A DNA stretch of 47,816 bases from Candidatus Moraniibacteriota bacterium (GTDB lineage Bacteria > Patescibacteriota > Minisyncoccia > Moranbacterales > UBA2206): the NCBI GenBank assembly GCA_027351145.1, contig DAIEIZ010000076.1:1-47816 (forward strand), written 5' to 3'. Below, in pieces: positions 1 to 8,080 of this stretch. A model generated the notes under the pieces. That model was not told the DNA's origin and did not search any database. It was given only the letters and a program-made list of their open reading frames with translations. The first letter of the stretch is position 1. Each line of letters opens with the position of its first letter. The position numbers were made by a program, and so were the translations under genes.

Positions 1-69
1 TCTCAAAATGACATGCCTATCGATCAATATTACCTCATGAATATACCATAATAATGGCTTTTAGAAAAA

Positions 70-143
70 TGGAGGTCCGGAACAGAGTTGAACTGTTGTA
101 AAAGGTTTTGCAGACCTTTGCCTAACCGCTCGGCCACCGGACC
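70..143 (-). tRNA. tRNA-Cys (GCA)
   Basis: On the minus strand the segment folds into a full cloverleaf with a seven-pair acceptor (GGTCCGG/CCGGACC), a T-loop reading TTCAACT and anticodon loop CTGCAAA, giving anticodon GCA. The discriminator is U73, as expected for Cys, and CCA is encoded, which is so for only two of the twelve tRNAs here. Confidence 0.95.
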
Positions 144-202
144 ACTTGGTCAAAATTGACCATAGATAAATATTACCAAGCCCCTGCCTCAAAGTCAATG
201 AA

Positions 203-232
203 ACAAAAAAAACACCCCGATTTCTCGGAGTG
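203..232 (-). terminator. Rho-independent terminator of the 3D-domain gene
   Basis: Read on minus, an eight-pair stem CACTCCGA/TCGGGGTG closes a GAAA tetraloop and is followed by eight T residues. It lies just past the stop codon of the 3D-domain gene. Confidence 0.85.
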
Positions 233-242
233 CTCTCTTTGA

Positions 243-815
243 CTATTCGGTAATAATCTCAGCCACTAAGTTTTGCCTACCGAAAGCAAACGCTTCTGTT
301 TTTGTCTTCACATAAATATCGATTTTATTCCCCTTAATCGCACCTCCGCGATCCTGACAGATATAGGTTCCACGACCTTCGATATTGATTTTTGTGCCAA
401 AAGCAAAGCTTTTGGGACAAGCGATTGTTTCATTTTCACGAACTTTCACACCTGAAGCGGTAATTCCATCGCTCTTTCCACACTCATCAGCCGAAGCGGT
501 GTAGGCCGAAGCGTTGATGATAAATTTACCTTCAGGAAGATTGCTATTTTTAGGTACTATTTTAGTTTCAATAATTTCTTTTTTTTCTACTTTCGCAACA
601 TCATCTTTGTCAGCTTCCTCGATAAGAGCCTTGGGAATAATTTCCCCTGCACTACAAGTGGCTGCTTGATTTATGGCAGTCAAGGCATTTTCTGTTAAAT
701 TTAAGTTTATTTTTGTTTGATTAGACTCATTAGCCTTTGCCGTTTCCACTATCATTCCTAGTCCTAGAATAATAGAAAAACTGGCAAGCAAGGCCAATTC
801 AGTTCTAATACGCAT
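243..815 (-). CDS. Secreted 3D-domain protein (cell-wall associated)
   Basis: The 190-residue product has an N-terminal hydrophobic signal segment (residues about 6-28), a low-complexity spacer, and a C-terminal 3D domain (about residues 98-188). The 3D fold is recognised from the ASAYTAS start, the GTKINIEG strand, CQDRGGAI and the final KIDIYV strand with its conserved Asp residues. In Firmicutes this domain (YocH, YuiC, MltA-like core) is linked to peptidoglycan cleavage or binding, so a cell-wall hydrolase role outside the membrane is likely but inferred. The gene stands alone between its own promoter (879..907) and a terminator, with a class A PBP upstream on the same strand. The start ATG is preceded by a leader of about 57 nt without a Shine-Dalgarno sequence. 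Confidence 0.8.
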   Translation of the reverse strand: MRIRTELALLASFSIILGLGMIVETAKANESNQTKINLNLTENALTAINQAATCSAGEIIPKALIEEADKDDVAKVEKKEIIETKIVPKNSNLPEGKFIINASAYTASADECGKSDGITASGVKVRENETIACPKSFAFGTKINIEGRGTYICQDRGGAIKGNKIDIYVKTKTEAFAFGRQNLVAEIITE

Positions 816-878
816 ACATAAACTTTAATTGTTAAGCGTCAATCGAGGTTCTAGTACCCCTTTTCAGATTGACCTAAC

Positions 879-907
879 AGTGTAGCAAATATTGGGTCAA
901 AAGTCAA
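879..907 (-). promoter_or_regulatory. Sigma70-type promoter of the 3D-domain gene
   Basis: On minus, TTGACT is followed after 17 bp by TACACT, with TGC directly before the -10 (extended -10). The predicted start leaves a leader of roughly 57 nt. Confidence 0.7.
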
Positions 908-978
908 GCGTTATAGTGATATTTTGGCTTATACAAGCCATCAATCTTCTGAAAAAAGACTAAAATCACCCAAAATAA

Positions 979-1017
979 GCCCTAAAAAAATAAAAAAGCC
1001 CAAAGAGGAGCTCTTTT
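979..1017 (-). terminator. Terminator of the PBP gene
   Basis: On minus, AAAGAG-CTC-CTCTTT is followed by GGGC and a long T-rich tract. It sits about 25 bp past the PBP stop codon. Confidence 0.65.
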
Positions 1018-1041
1018 GATATCTATTTTTTAGAAAATAAC

Positions 1042-3045
1042 TTAATGATGATGTTTCTTCTTTTTCTTCTTATCTGACTTATATTGATCATCTTGTGCAT
1101 TTTGCTGGTTCTGATTCAACTTGTCAATCTGATCTTGATTCAAAGCCATCGTTTCATCATGAACCGTAGATATATAGGGTGTGAAATTCTCATTGGGATA
1201 ACGCGGAAGAATGGCGTCCATAAACGCACGCCAAATGGGAGCCGCCACAAAAACACCATCTGATCCCGCATGCATTGGGCGACTATCATTATTCCCCGCC
1301 CAAACACCTACTGCGATAGACGGAGTAAAGCCTACTGTCCAAGCATCACGAAATTCTTGCGACGTTCCTGTTTTAGCAGCGACAGTTCTCCCTGGAATAT
1401 AAAGCGGGCTATTTGGTCCAAAAATTGCCGACCGAGCGCTATTGTCCGAAAGAATTGAATTAATTTTCCGCGCCACATCCGCATCAATCACTTGTTCTTC
1501 TTGTTTTTTGTCAAAATACGACTTGCCATTATTATCAATTATTTCTAAAATCGAATGTGACTGATTTTTTTTTCCTTCGGTCGCAAAAACAGAAAAAGCG
1601 CTCGTCATATCAGTCAGCTTCACTTCCGCCCCACCAATTGCCATGGAAAGTCCGTAGCGATTTCTATCGTTAAGCGTAGTAATTCCTAAACGATGCGCCA
1701 TATTAATTGCACTATCAATTCCAACGAGCGCTAAGGTTTTAATTGCTGGGATATTAAGAGACATAGCCAGTGTTTTTCGCATCGGAAGAATACCATGAAA
1801 TTTTCCATCATAGTTTTGAGGAACATAGCTAATCCCACCACCATCCGGACCAAAGTTCGTCGGCTCATCCGCAATCAGCGTTTCTGGCTGATAGCCTTTT
1901 TCAAACGCCGTCGCATAAACAATTGGCTTAAAAGATGATCCGGGCTGCCGCAAGCGCACAGCCACGTTCACCTGTCCATCAATCGCTGTGTTGAAAAAAT
2001 CCCGACTGCCAACCATCGTGAGAACATCTCCACTTTTGGGATCCATCGCAACAAGAGCGGCATTATTTGCACCATAAGCAACATTGCGCACTCCTCCATC
2101 AGCAACAACTTTTTCTCCGATTTTCTGCATACCATAATCCAATGTTGTAACAATCTTCAGCCCTCCTTTCTCCAAAAAGTCACGACCATATTTTTCTTCT
2201 AATTGCGCTATCACATTAAAGACAAAATGTGGCGCCAAAATTGGTTCTCGAAAAGGCTGCACACTAGCTAATATATTAGTTTTTCTGGCTTTTTCAATTT
2301 CATCCTGCGGCTCCAATTTTGATCCCTCTATCTGATCCAAGATATCACGATAGCGTAAAGTTAACTTATCAACATTATCTCCATATGGCGAATAACGTGT
2401 CGGGGCCTTTGGAAGTGCCGCCAGAAAAACCGCTTCAGAAAGCGTGAGATCCTTCGCCTCTTTCCCGAAGAACACTTCCGCCGCCGCGGAAATTCCATAG
2501 GCATTGGAGCCATAAGGCACTTGATTGAGATAGCGATCTAAAATTTCGTCCTTCGTAAAATTTTTTTCGATCTTGAAAGCAATGAGTGTTTCCATCATTT
2601 TTCGTTGCAGAGTTTTTTCCCGAGAAAGAAAAACATTACGCGCAAGCTGCTGAGTTATCGTTGATCCACCCTGGGAAATTTCACCATTTTCAATATTCGT
2701 CATTAACGCACGGAGGATTGATAAAAAATCCACGCCAAAGTGACTGTAAAAATTTTTATCCTCCGTTGCCACCGTAGCAACACGCACAACGTCAGGGATT
2801 TCATCGTGCGAAAGAATTTTGCGATTTTCTTCACCATGAATCTTATACAATACAATTTTTCCACTACGATCATAAATAATTGACGTCTGCGGCGGACGAT
2901 AGCTAGAAATTTCCGCCACACTTGGAGTATGATTTTTATAGATAAATAAAAGGGCAACGATTACTCCCAAAAAAACCATAAAAAAAGCGCCCAGAACACC
3001 CAGGCTAATTTCTTTAAAATAATACCCAAATGTTCGCTTTTCCAT
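1042..3045 (-). CDS. Class A penicillin-binding protein (glycosyltransferase/transpeptidase)
   Basis: This 667-residue bifunctional enzyme polymerises lipid II into glycan strands and cross-links the peptides at the outer face of the membrane. Residues 18-38 form one membrane anchor. The glycosyltransferase (GT51) domain shows TEDKNFYSHFG with catalytic Glu95 and GGSTITQQLARN near 127-137. The transpeptidase domain has SSFK (Ser370, Lys373), SLN (429-431) and KTG (558-560), so all three active-site motifs are intact. The C-terminus is a natural run of six Lys and three His. It is a single-gene unit with its own promoter (3101..3128) and terminator. Length and domain order fit the PBP1a/PonA family; I cannot say which named subclass. 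Confidence 0.95.
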   Translation of the reverse strand: MEKRTFGYYFKEISLGVLGAFFMVFLGVIVALLFIYKNHTPSVAEISSYRPPQTSIIYDRSGKIVLYKIHGEENRKILSHDEIPDVVRVATVATEDKNFYSHFGVDFLSILRALMTNIENGEISQGGSTITQQLARNVFLSREKTLQRKMMETLIAFKIEKNFTKDEILDRYLNQVPYGSNAYGISAAAEVFFGKEAKDLTLSEAVFLAALPKAPTRYSPYGDNVDKLTLRYRDILDQIEGSKLEPQDEIEKARKTNILASVQPFREPILAPHFVFNVIAQLEEKYGRDFLEKGGLKIVTTLDYGMQKIGEKVVADGGVRNVAYGANNAALVAMDPKSGDVLTMVGSRDFFNTAIDGQVNVAVRLRQPGSSFKPIVYATAFEKGYQPETLIADEPTNFGPDGGGISYVPQNYDGKFHGILPMRKTLAMSLNIPAIKTLALVGIDSAINMAHRLGITTLNDRNRYGLSMAIGGAEVKLTDMTSAFSVFATEGKKNQSHSILEIIDNNGKSYFDKKQEEQVIDADVARKINSILSDNSARSAIFGPNSPLYIPGRTVAAKTGTSQEFRDAWTVGFTPSIAVGVWAGNNDSRPMHAGSDGVFVAAPIWRAFMDAILPRYPNENFTPYISTVHDETMALNQDQIDKLNQNQQNAQDDQYKSDKKKKKKHHH

Positions 3046-3100
3046 ATCTCAAAATTTTTAATTTCTTAATTGTGGAAATAATTATCCCCACTGCATTTTC

Positions 3101-3128
3101 ACCATAGCATAGATGATAGAAAGGTCAA
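3101..3128 (-). promoter_or_regulatory. Promoter of the PBP gene
   Basis: On minus, TTGACC, a 16-bp spacer and TATGGT with an upstream TGC (extended -10). The leader would be about 50 nt. Confidence 0.55.
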
Positions 3129-3215
3129 AATTTAGGCTTATTTCAGTACAAAAACTAGATTATGTCAATTACTAAAACGCTGTGGATTCTTAGCTAAAAA
3201 ATTTATACAAAAAAT

Positions 3216-3242
3216 AAAAATCTCCTTTTTAGGGAGATTTTT
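3216..3242 (-). terminator. Terminator of the rplS-tRNA operon
   Basis: On minus, AAAAATCTCC pairs with GGAGATTTTT around a short loop, with the T run continuing. It follows tRNA-Gly, the last gene of the operon. Confidence 0.85.
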
Positions 3243-3252
3243 ATTTTATCTG

Positions 3253-3324
3253 AGCGGGTAGGGGGAATCGAACCCCCCTCCTCAGCTTGGAAGGCTGATA
3301 TAATAGCCACTATACGACACCCGC
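3253..3324 (-). tRNA. tRNA-Gly (TCC)
   Basis: The cloverleaf has acceptor GCGGGTG/TACCCGC, T-arm GGGGG-TTCGATT-CCCCC and anticodon TCC in loop CTTCCAA. The discriminator is U73, the Gly identity base. CCA is not encoded; the next bases read CA. Confidence 0.95.
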
Positions 3325-3412
3325 TTGCGCTACGCATCAGTGAATTTGCCCACTGAACACGCCACGATAAAATTCATTACCGAACTTTCTTTATTTCATA
3401 TTTCACTTTTTG

Positions 3413-3484
3413 TGCCGAAGGGCAGAGTTGAACTGCCGACGCAAGGATTTTCAGTCCTTCGCTCTACCGCTGAGCTACTTCGGC
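3413..3484 (-). tRNA. tRNA-Phe (GAA)
   Basis: Acceptor GCCGAAG/CTTCGGC, anticodon loop CTGAAAA with anticodon GAA, T-loop TTCAACT. CCA is not encoded (A73 followed by CA). Confidence 0.95.
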
Positions 3485-3553
3485 TTTGGGCCTAAATACA
3501 ATTTCAAGTATTGGCGTAACATGTTTTATACCGCATAATGTTACATAATTTTG

Positions 3554-3626
3554 TGGACCCTATAGGACTCGAACCTATAACCCCCTCGGTGTAAACGAGG
3601 TGCTCTAGCCATTGAGCTAAGGATCC
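3554..3626 (-). tRNA. tRNA-Val (TAC)
   Basis: Acceptor GGATCCT/AGGGTCC with one G-U pair, anticodon loop TTTACAC giving TAC, T-loop TTCGAGT. CCA is not encoded (A73 then CA). Confidence 0.95.
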
Positions 3627-3660
3627 AACCATCTTCCCATATACATTTTCTCTAATTTCG

Positions 3661-3746
3661 TGGTGCCTTCGGCGGGACTCGAACCCGCACGGCCTTGCGA
3701 CCCATGCACCTCAAGCATGTGTGTATACCAATTCCACCACGAAGGC
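3661..3746 (-). tRNA. tRNA-Leu (GAG)
   Basis: A class II tRNA with a long variable arm, acceptor GCCTTCG/CGAAGGC and anticodon GAG in the loop CTTGAGG. CCA is encoded. It begins only seven bases after the rplS stop codon, so it must be cut out of the rplS mRNA. Confidence 0.95.
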
Positions 3747-3753
3747 TCGAAAA

Positions 3754-4218
3754 CTACTCCGCTTTTTCTTCTTCGACCTTTTCCATAACTTTTTCTTCTA
3801 CTTTTTCAGAAGATGCTTCCTTTTTGACAATCTCAGATTTTGGCTTATCTTTCTTATTTACATCCTTGATATCCTTATATTTCATACGGCTTTGTTTGGT
3901 TGTCAGCGTTCTAACATAATAGAGTTTCGCGCGACGCACCTTAGCCCGTTTTACCAGCTCAATTTTTTCCACATTTTTGGAACCGACAGGGATGATCATT
4001 TCGACTCCTACATCATGTGTTACTTTGCGCACTGTAATTGTCGGGAAAGAGCTTTGTCCGCCTTTCACGGCAATAATAAGACCCTCAAAAATTTGAGTTC
4101 TTTCTTTAGCACCTTCTTTAATTCGCAAAAACACCTTCACCACGTCGCCACTGTGAAATTCCAGCGTATCTTTCAAAGCCCTTTGCGTCTTATTAAACTC
4201 GATAATCTTCTTTTCCAT
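3754..4218 (-). CDS. rplS: Ribosomal protein L19 with charged C-terminal tail
   Basis: The first 110 or so residues are a normal L19: RALKDTLEFHSGDVVKVFLR near the N-terminus, then QIFEGLIIA and a central SFPTITVRK. L19 sits at the 30S-50S interface of the large subunit. The product is 154 residues, some 40 longer than the usual 115, because of a Lys/Glu-rich C-terminal tail that looks disordered. The gene heads an operon with tRNAs Leu, Val, Phe and Gly, ended by a terminator at 3216. The ATG lies 6 bp from a perfect TATAAT box, so the mRNA should be leaderless. Confidence 0.95.
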   Translation of the reverse strand: MEKKIIEFNKTQRALKDTLEFHSGDVVKVFLRIKEGAKERTQIFEGLIIAVKGGQSSFPTITVRKVTHDVGVEMIIPVGSKNVEKIELVKRAKVRRAKLYYVRTLTTKQSRMKYKDIKDVNKKDKPKSEIVKKEASSEKVEEKVMEKVEEEKAE

Positions 4219-4224
4219 ACGGTT

Positions 4225-4233
4225 ATTATAGCA
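4225..4233 (-). promoter_or_regulatory. Extended -10 promoter of rplS, predicted leaderless
   Basis: On minus, TGC-TATAAT lies six bases before the ATG (spacer AACCGT), so the expected start of transcription falls on or next to the A of the start codon. The -35 position (TTTAAT) is weak. Confidence 0.7.
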
Positions 4234-4324
4234 AATTATTACTTTAAATTAAAATAGGCCGAGAATAGCCTTTCATTTACTAGAAAACATCCCGCCTGTT
4301 GGTATAATTTTTCGCTTTTTTATA

Positions 4325-5284
4325 CTATCCCTTTTCCCCAGTTTCGTCAAGGAAATGAGTAAAATTCAAGAAATCCTGCGGAAGCGGAGAACTAAACTCA
4401 TACCCATTGCCAAAAAGCATAAATTTGATTGACCGCGCGTGAAGCAGCTGCCTTCTAGCGGAATCAAGTCGCTCGATTCCTCGCAGAAAATATTTTTTAT
4501 CCCCCACAATTGGATGACCGATTGAAGTCAAATGCACACGGATCTGATGCATCCGTCCGGTTTTAGGCGAAAGCTCCATTAGGGCAAAATTATTCCCCAG
4601 TATTTTCAATGTTCGATAGCCCGTCACCGCATCACGAATTTTTGTTCGAGTTTTATGTCCTGCCACTACCTGCCGTCTATAATCCCCTGAGCGAGCTAAG
4701 GCTTTTTCAATCACACCTTCTGCTGATTCGGGCACACCATAAACAATCGCTTGATATTTTTTATCCACTTCCTTGCCTTGAAATTGTCTTTTCAATTCTA
4801 AGAAAGTTTCCATATTTCTCGCGACCACAATCACGCCACTCGTATCCTTGTCTAGTCGATGCACAATCCCCGGCCGCAACTTCCCTTCTTTTGTATTTTC
4901 ACAAACAGTTTCAATTTCTGGAAATTGAGCGATGAGATAATTCACAAGAGTATCCTCTTTTCGCGTGTCATCAGGGTGTACCTGCATCCCTGCCGGTTTG
5001 TCAATTACGATAATATTTTCATCAGCAAAAATAATTGGCAATTCTTTTTTAACTTTAGGCAAAATTATTTTTTCTTCAGTGAATATGAAATCAAAAGTAA
5101 TCGCATCATTAATTTTCAAAATATATCCCGGCTTCACATTCTCCTCGTTCATCAAAATTGTCCCAGCCTTAATCTGCCGAGAAATTTCACTACGGGTGAT
5201 TTTCCCATCAAAAAAATTCCTGCTACTGAGGAATTTATCCAATCGTTCTCCCGAACTGTCTTTTGTGATGATTATTTTTTGCAT
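4325..5284 (-). CDS. RluD-family 23S rRNA pseudouridine synthase
   Basis: The 319-residue protein has an N-terminal S4 RNA-binding domain (about residues 10-75) and a catalytic domain with the RluA/RluD signature HRLDKDTSGV (about 143-152), whose first Asp is the catalytic residue. GRMHQIRVHL follows near 243-252, typical of the family. Enzymes of this group isomerise uridines in large-subunit rRNA. The ATG lies just seven bases after the tRNA-Leu(TAG) 3' end on the same strand, so the gene is co-transcribed with two tRNA-Leu genes and its mRNA 5' end is probably made by tRNA 3' processing. The exact RluC or RluD specificity cannot be told from sequence. Confidence 0.92.
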   Translation of the reverse strand: MQKIIITKDSSGERLDKFLSSRNFFDGKITRSEISRQIKAGTILMNEENVKPGYILKINDAITFDFIFTEEKIILPKVKKELPIIFADENIIVIDKPAGMQVHPDDTRKEDTLVNYLIAQFPEIETVCENTKEGKLRPGIVHRLDKDTSGVIVVARNMETFLELKRQFQGKEVDKKYQAIVYGVPESAEGVIEKALARSGDYRRQVVAGHKTRTKIRDAVTGYRTLKILGNNFALMELSPKTGRMHQIRVHLTSIGHPIVGDKKYFLRGIERLDSARRQLLHARSIKFMLFGNGYEFSSPLPQDFLNFTHFLDETGEKG

Positions 5285-5291
5285 AACACTG

Positions 5292-5375
5292 TGCCCAGAA
5301 GAGGACTCGAACCTCCAATCTCTTGCGAGAACCAGTTCCTAAGACTGGCGCGTATACCAATTCCGCCATCTGGGC
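5292..5375 (-). tRNA. tRNA-Leu (TAG)
   Basis: Class II tRNA with acceptor GCCCAGA/TCTGGGC, a long variable arm and anticodon loop CTTAGGA (TAG). CCA is not encoded; A73 is followed by CA. Confidence 0.95.
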
Positions 5376-5414
5376 TTATTTAATTTTTGCTTCATATTTC
5401 ATGTTGCATGATAG

Positions 5415-5498
5415 TGGGCGCGAAGAGACTCGAACTCTCAAGGACTTGCGTCCACATGCTCCTGAAGCATGCGCGTATACCAATTCCGCCACGTGCCC
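5415..5498 (-). tRNA. tRNA-Leu (CAG)
   Basis: Class II tRNA with acceptor GGGCACG/CGCGCCC, a long variable arm and anticodon loop CTTCAGG (CAG). CCA is not encoded; the bases after A73 are CT, unlike the other CCA-less tRNAs here. Confidence 0.95.
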
Positions 5499-5513
5499 GA
5501 TATACACCAATTC

Positions 5514-5542
5514 ATCATACGACGTAAAAGTGTTTTTAGCAA
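5514..5542 (-). promoter_or_regulatory. Promoter of the tRNA-Leu/tRNA-Leu/rluD unit
   Basis: On minus, TTGCTA, 17 bp, TATGAT; the predicted start is about 8-10 bp before tRNA-Leu(CAG). Confidence 0.55.
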
Positions 5543-5547
5543 CCCAC

Positions 5548-5883
5548 CTACTCCAAAAGCGCCTTAAGCCGTCGCACTTCCTCCTTTAATGCTCCATTAT
5601 TGTCGTATTCGCCATGATGCCTCGTGTTCTCGCCATAAGTTTCTTTCTTCACATCCAGATGAATATTGATGAGCATATCCCTGCCCATCACCCTGACATA
5701 CATATGGAAGCGCGGATAACCAGCCGCAGCCATTGGTCGAACAAAGCTCATCTCATCGCCCTCATGTCGTTGAAAAGTATAGCCAAGCCGGCGTAAATTA
5801 TTCACTGGGTTACCTTCGATATTTCTGACTTCAATTTGCATAAATTTCATTTTGCAGAAACAGACTTGCAACCTGATCTGCAT
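5548..5883 (-). CDS. Conserved-looking small protein of unknown function
   Basis: The open frame gives 111 residues, but Met12 (MKFMQIEV) or Met15 is a more natural start than the Cys-containing first eleven residues. The body contains LRRLGYTFQRHEG, FVRPMAAAGYPRFH, YVRVMGRDMLINIHLD and a terminal charged helix with several Arg and Lys. It looks like a small soluble alpha/beta protein. I recall similar unnamed proteins in other Patescibacteria genomes, but cannot confirm this here. It lies between the tRNA-Leu promoter and folD, on the same strand as both. No function is proposed. Confidence 0.65.
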   Translation of the reverse strand: MQIRLQVCFCKMKFMQIEVRNIEGNPVNNLRRLGYTFQRHEGDEMSFVRPMAAAGYPRFHMYVRVMGRDMLINIHLDVKKETYGENTRHHGEYDNNGALKEEVRRLKALLE

Positions 5884-5939
5884 AGTTTACTAATTAGGCA
5901 AGTTATATTGCAAACTTCGATATTCAAGTTACCAGCCTG

Positions 5940-6809
5940 CTAGCAGACAGGGAAACTCAAATCTGCATTTTTTAATTTCGCCGCCAAAATCGTATTCCGC
6001 ATCAGCATCATAATCGTCATCGGACCGACTCCGCCGGGAACCGGCGTAATGCAACATGCCTTATCACAAACGCGAATATAGTCAACATCACCGCATAGTT
6101 TTCCATTTTCATCCCGATTCATTCCCACATCAATAACTACCGCATCTTGTTTTACCATTTCTGCGCAAATTAGTCCAACACGTCCAGTTGCCGAAACCAA
6201 AATATCCGCTTGCGCACAAATTTCTTTCAAGTTTTTTGTCTTGGAATTGCAAACCGTTACTGTCGCGCCAAGATTAATCATCATCACTGCGAGCGGTTTT
6301 CCCACAATATTACTCCTTCCCACAATCACCACATTTTTTCCTTCAACTAAAATCTCGCTTCTTTTCAATAACTCCAAAATCCCCGCCGGCGTGCAAGATA
6401 AAAAGCGCGCATCCCCAATCATTATCCGCCCCACATTTTCCGGATGAAAGCAATCGACATCTTTTTTGGGATTAATCAAGTTTATTATCTTTTTCGCATC
6501 GATGTGCTCTGGCAATGGCAGTTGCACCAAAATCCCATGATTTTTTTCATTAGCATTATGCCTTGAAATAACTCCTTCCAATTCTTCTTGCGACGTCGAA
6601 GCAGGCAATCTCACCACTTCCGAATTGATTCCAATCTCTTTCGCCACGCGTTCTTTGTTTTTGACATAAACTTGTGAAGCACTGTCTTCTCCAACCAAAA
6701 TCACCGAAAGTCTTGGCACAATTCCCTTTTCGCCCAAAGCTAAAATTTCTTTTTTTAATTCTTCTTTGACATCCTCAGCAATTTTTTTCCCATCGATTAT
6801 TTTTATCAT
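5940..6809 (-). CDS. folD: Methylenetetrahydrofolate dehydrogenase/cyclohydrolase
   Basis: FolD interconverts 5,10-methylene-THF and 10-formyl-THF with NADP in the cytosol. The protein (289 residues from the chosen start) shows the YVKNK motif with the catalytic Lys, the Rossmann signature VVIVGRSNIVGKPLA, and PGGVGPMTIMMLM near the C-terminus. The open frame extends 14 codons further upstream, but Met15 (MIKIIDGKKIAE) matches the family start and lies exactly 6 bp after a TATAAT box, implying a leaderless mRNA. It is divergent from rarA. With fhs further left it makes a small one-carbon folate route that would feed formyl-Met-tRNA or purines. Confidence 0.95.
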   Translation of the reverse strand: MIKIIDGKKIAEDVKEELKKEILALGEKGIVPRLSVILVGEDSASQVYVKNKERVAKEIGINSEVVRLPASTSQEELEGVISRHNANEKNHGILVQLPLPEHIDAKKIINLINPKKDVDCFHPENVGRIMIGDARFLSCTPAGILELLKRSEILVEGKNVVIVGRSNIVGKPLAVMMINLGATVTVCNSKTKNLKEICAQADILVSATGRVGLICAEMVKQDAVVIDVGMNRDENGKLCGDVDYIRVCDKACCITPVPGGVGPMTIMMLMRNTILAAKLKNADLSFPVC

Positions 6810-6815
6810 AAATGC

Positions 6816-6824
6816 ATTATAGCA
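6816..6824 (-). promoter_or_regulatory. Extended -10 promoter of folD, predicted leaderless
   Basis: On minus, TGC-TATAAT with six bases (GCATTT) before the ATG of Met15. This spacing supports the internal start over the longer frame. Confidence 0.7.
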
Positions 6825-6844
6825 CATCAAGAAATTTTCCTTAT

Positions 6845-6874
6845 TTGCCAAGAAAACTCAATAAGTGATATACT
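6845..6874 (+). promoter_or_regulatory. Promoter of rarA
   Basis: TTGCCA, 18 bp, TATACT with a TGA before the -10. It is back-to-back with the folD promoter and gives a leader of about 20-25 nt. Confidence 0.6.
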
Positions 6875-6901
6875 AACTCCATAAACAGCTCATTCCTTAC
6901 T

Positions 6902-8080
6902 ATGCCTACCCCACTCCCTGATTTCATCCGCCCCAAAAATCTTGTTGATTTTTTTGGACAAGAAAAACTGGTTGGAAAAAATTCCTACCTTTTCGGCGCG
7001 ATTAAAAATGACAGTGTTCCATCAATGATCCTTTGGGGTCCGCCCGGTTCAGGAAAAACCACGCTGGCGCACATCATCGCCAAGGCAACTAAATCGGAAT
7101 TTTTGTGCATTAGCGCAGTTTCTTCAGGCAAAAAAATACTTTTGGAAATCATAGCGAAAGCGCAAGAAAACAAACTGCAAAACAAAAAAACGATTCTTTT
7201 CATCGACGAAATTCATCGCTGGAACAAAGCTCAACAAGATGCACTGCTTCCTTTTGTTGAAAATGGAACAATCACCCTCATCGGCGCAACCACGGAAAAT
7301 CCCAGTTTTGAAGTTAACTCAGCTTTGATTTCCCGCACTCGAGTTTTTGTTTTGAAAAAACTGACTCCAAATGATTTGGAAAAAATTATTAGACGAGCAC
7401 TGGAAAAAATTAGTACTGCTAAAAAAGTCAAAATAGATTCTGACGCAATCAAGTTTCTCGCCAATCTATCGAACGGCGACGCACGCATGGCACTCAATAC
7501 TCTTGAAGCTTGCATGAACCAAACAAAAAACATCACACTAGAACTCATTCGCGAAGTTTTGCAAAAATCGCATTTACTTTATGACAAATCCGGCGAAGAA
7601 CATTACAATATCATATCTGCTCTTCACAAATCCATGCGCGGCGGAAATCCAGATGCGTCCGTATATTGGCTCGCACGAATGATTGAAGGCGGGGAAGATC
7701 CGCTCTACATCGCGCGCCGCCTTGTCCGTTTTGCCAGCGAAGACATTGGCCTTGCCAACAACACTGCCTTACTTTTGACGAATGCTGTTTTCGACGCTTG
7801 CCACAAATTGGGTTACCCGGAATGCAATGTCCACCTCGCGCAGTGCGTGATCTATCTTGCAAAATCCAAAAAGGATATTACCGCCTATGCAGCCTATAGC
7901 AAAGCCAAAAAAGATGTGGAAAAATTCGGCAATCTTCCTGTCCCGCTTCATCTGCGCAATGCCCCGACAAAACTGATGGGAGATTTAAATTATGGCAAGG
8001 GATATAAATACACTCCGCTGAAAGACAGCAGTGAACAAAACTATTTACCGGAAGAATTGGAAAATTCTAAATATCTCTAA
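6902..8080 (+). CDS. rarA: Replication-associated AAA+ ATPase RarA (MgsA)
   Basis: RarA acts at stalled replication forks as a clamp-loader-like AAA+ ATPase. The 392-residue product starts with the family N-terminus (PLPDFIRPKNLVDFFGQEKLV), then Walker A GPPGSGKTTLA near 47-57, Walker B LFIDEIHRWNKAQQDALLP near 100-118, a sensor region GATTENPSFEVNSALISR, and the C-terminal tetramerisation domain ending in LRNAPTKLMGDLNYGKGYKY. It is the only plus-strand gene left of 14.6 kb. Its TAA overlaps the TAG of convergent fhs by two bases (4-bp shared end), with no terminator hairpin between them. Confidence 0.93.
   Translation: MPTPLPDFIRPKNLVDFFGQEKLVGKNSYLFGAIKNDSVPSMILWGPPGSGKTTLAHIIAKATKSEFLCISAVSSGKKILLEIIAKAQENKLQNKKTILFIDEIHRWNKAQQDALLPFVENGTITLIGATTENPSFEVNSALISRTRVFVLKKLTPNDLEKIIRRALEKISTAKKVKIDSDAIKFLANLSNGDARMALNTLEACMNQTKNITLELIREVLQKSHLLYDKSGEEHYNIISALHKSMRGGNPDASVYWLARMIEGGEDPLYIARRLVRFASEDIGLANNTALLLTNAVFDACHKLGYPECNVHLAQCVIYLAKSKKDITAYAAYSKAKKDVEKFGNLPVPLHLRNAPTKLMGDLNYGKGYKYTPLKDSSEQNYLPEELENSKYL

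Noticed and set aside
1..69. Feature left of tRNA-Cys
   Set aside because: The 69 bases show no ORF, clear hairpin or promoter that I could support.
1042..3012. Engineered His-tag on the PBP
   Set aside because: The tail has only three His after six Lys and no vector-like sequence; native low-complexity tails are common in this window.
3695..4257. Plus-strand ORFs over rplS
   Set aside because: They are Phe-rich antisense shadows of the Lys/Glu-rich rplS tail and run through a tRNA.
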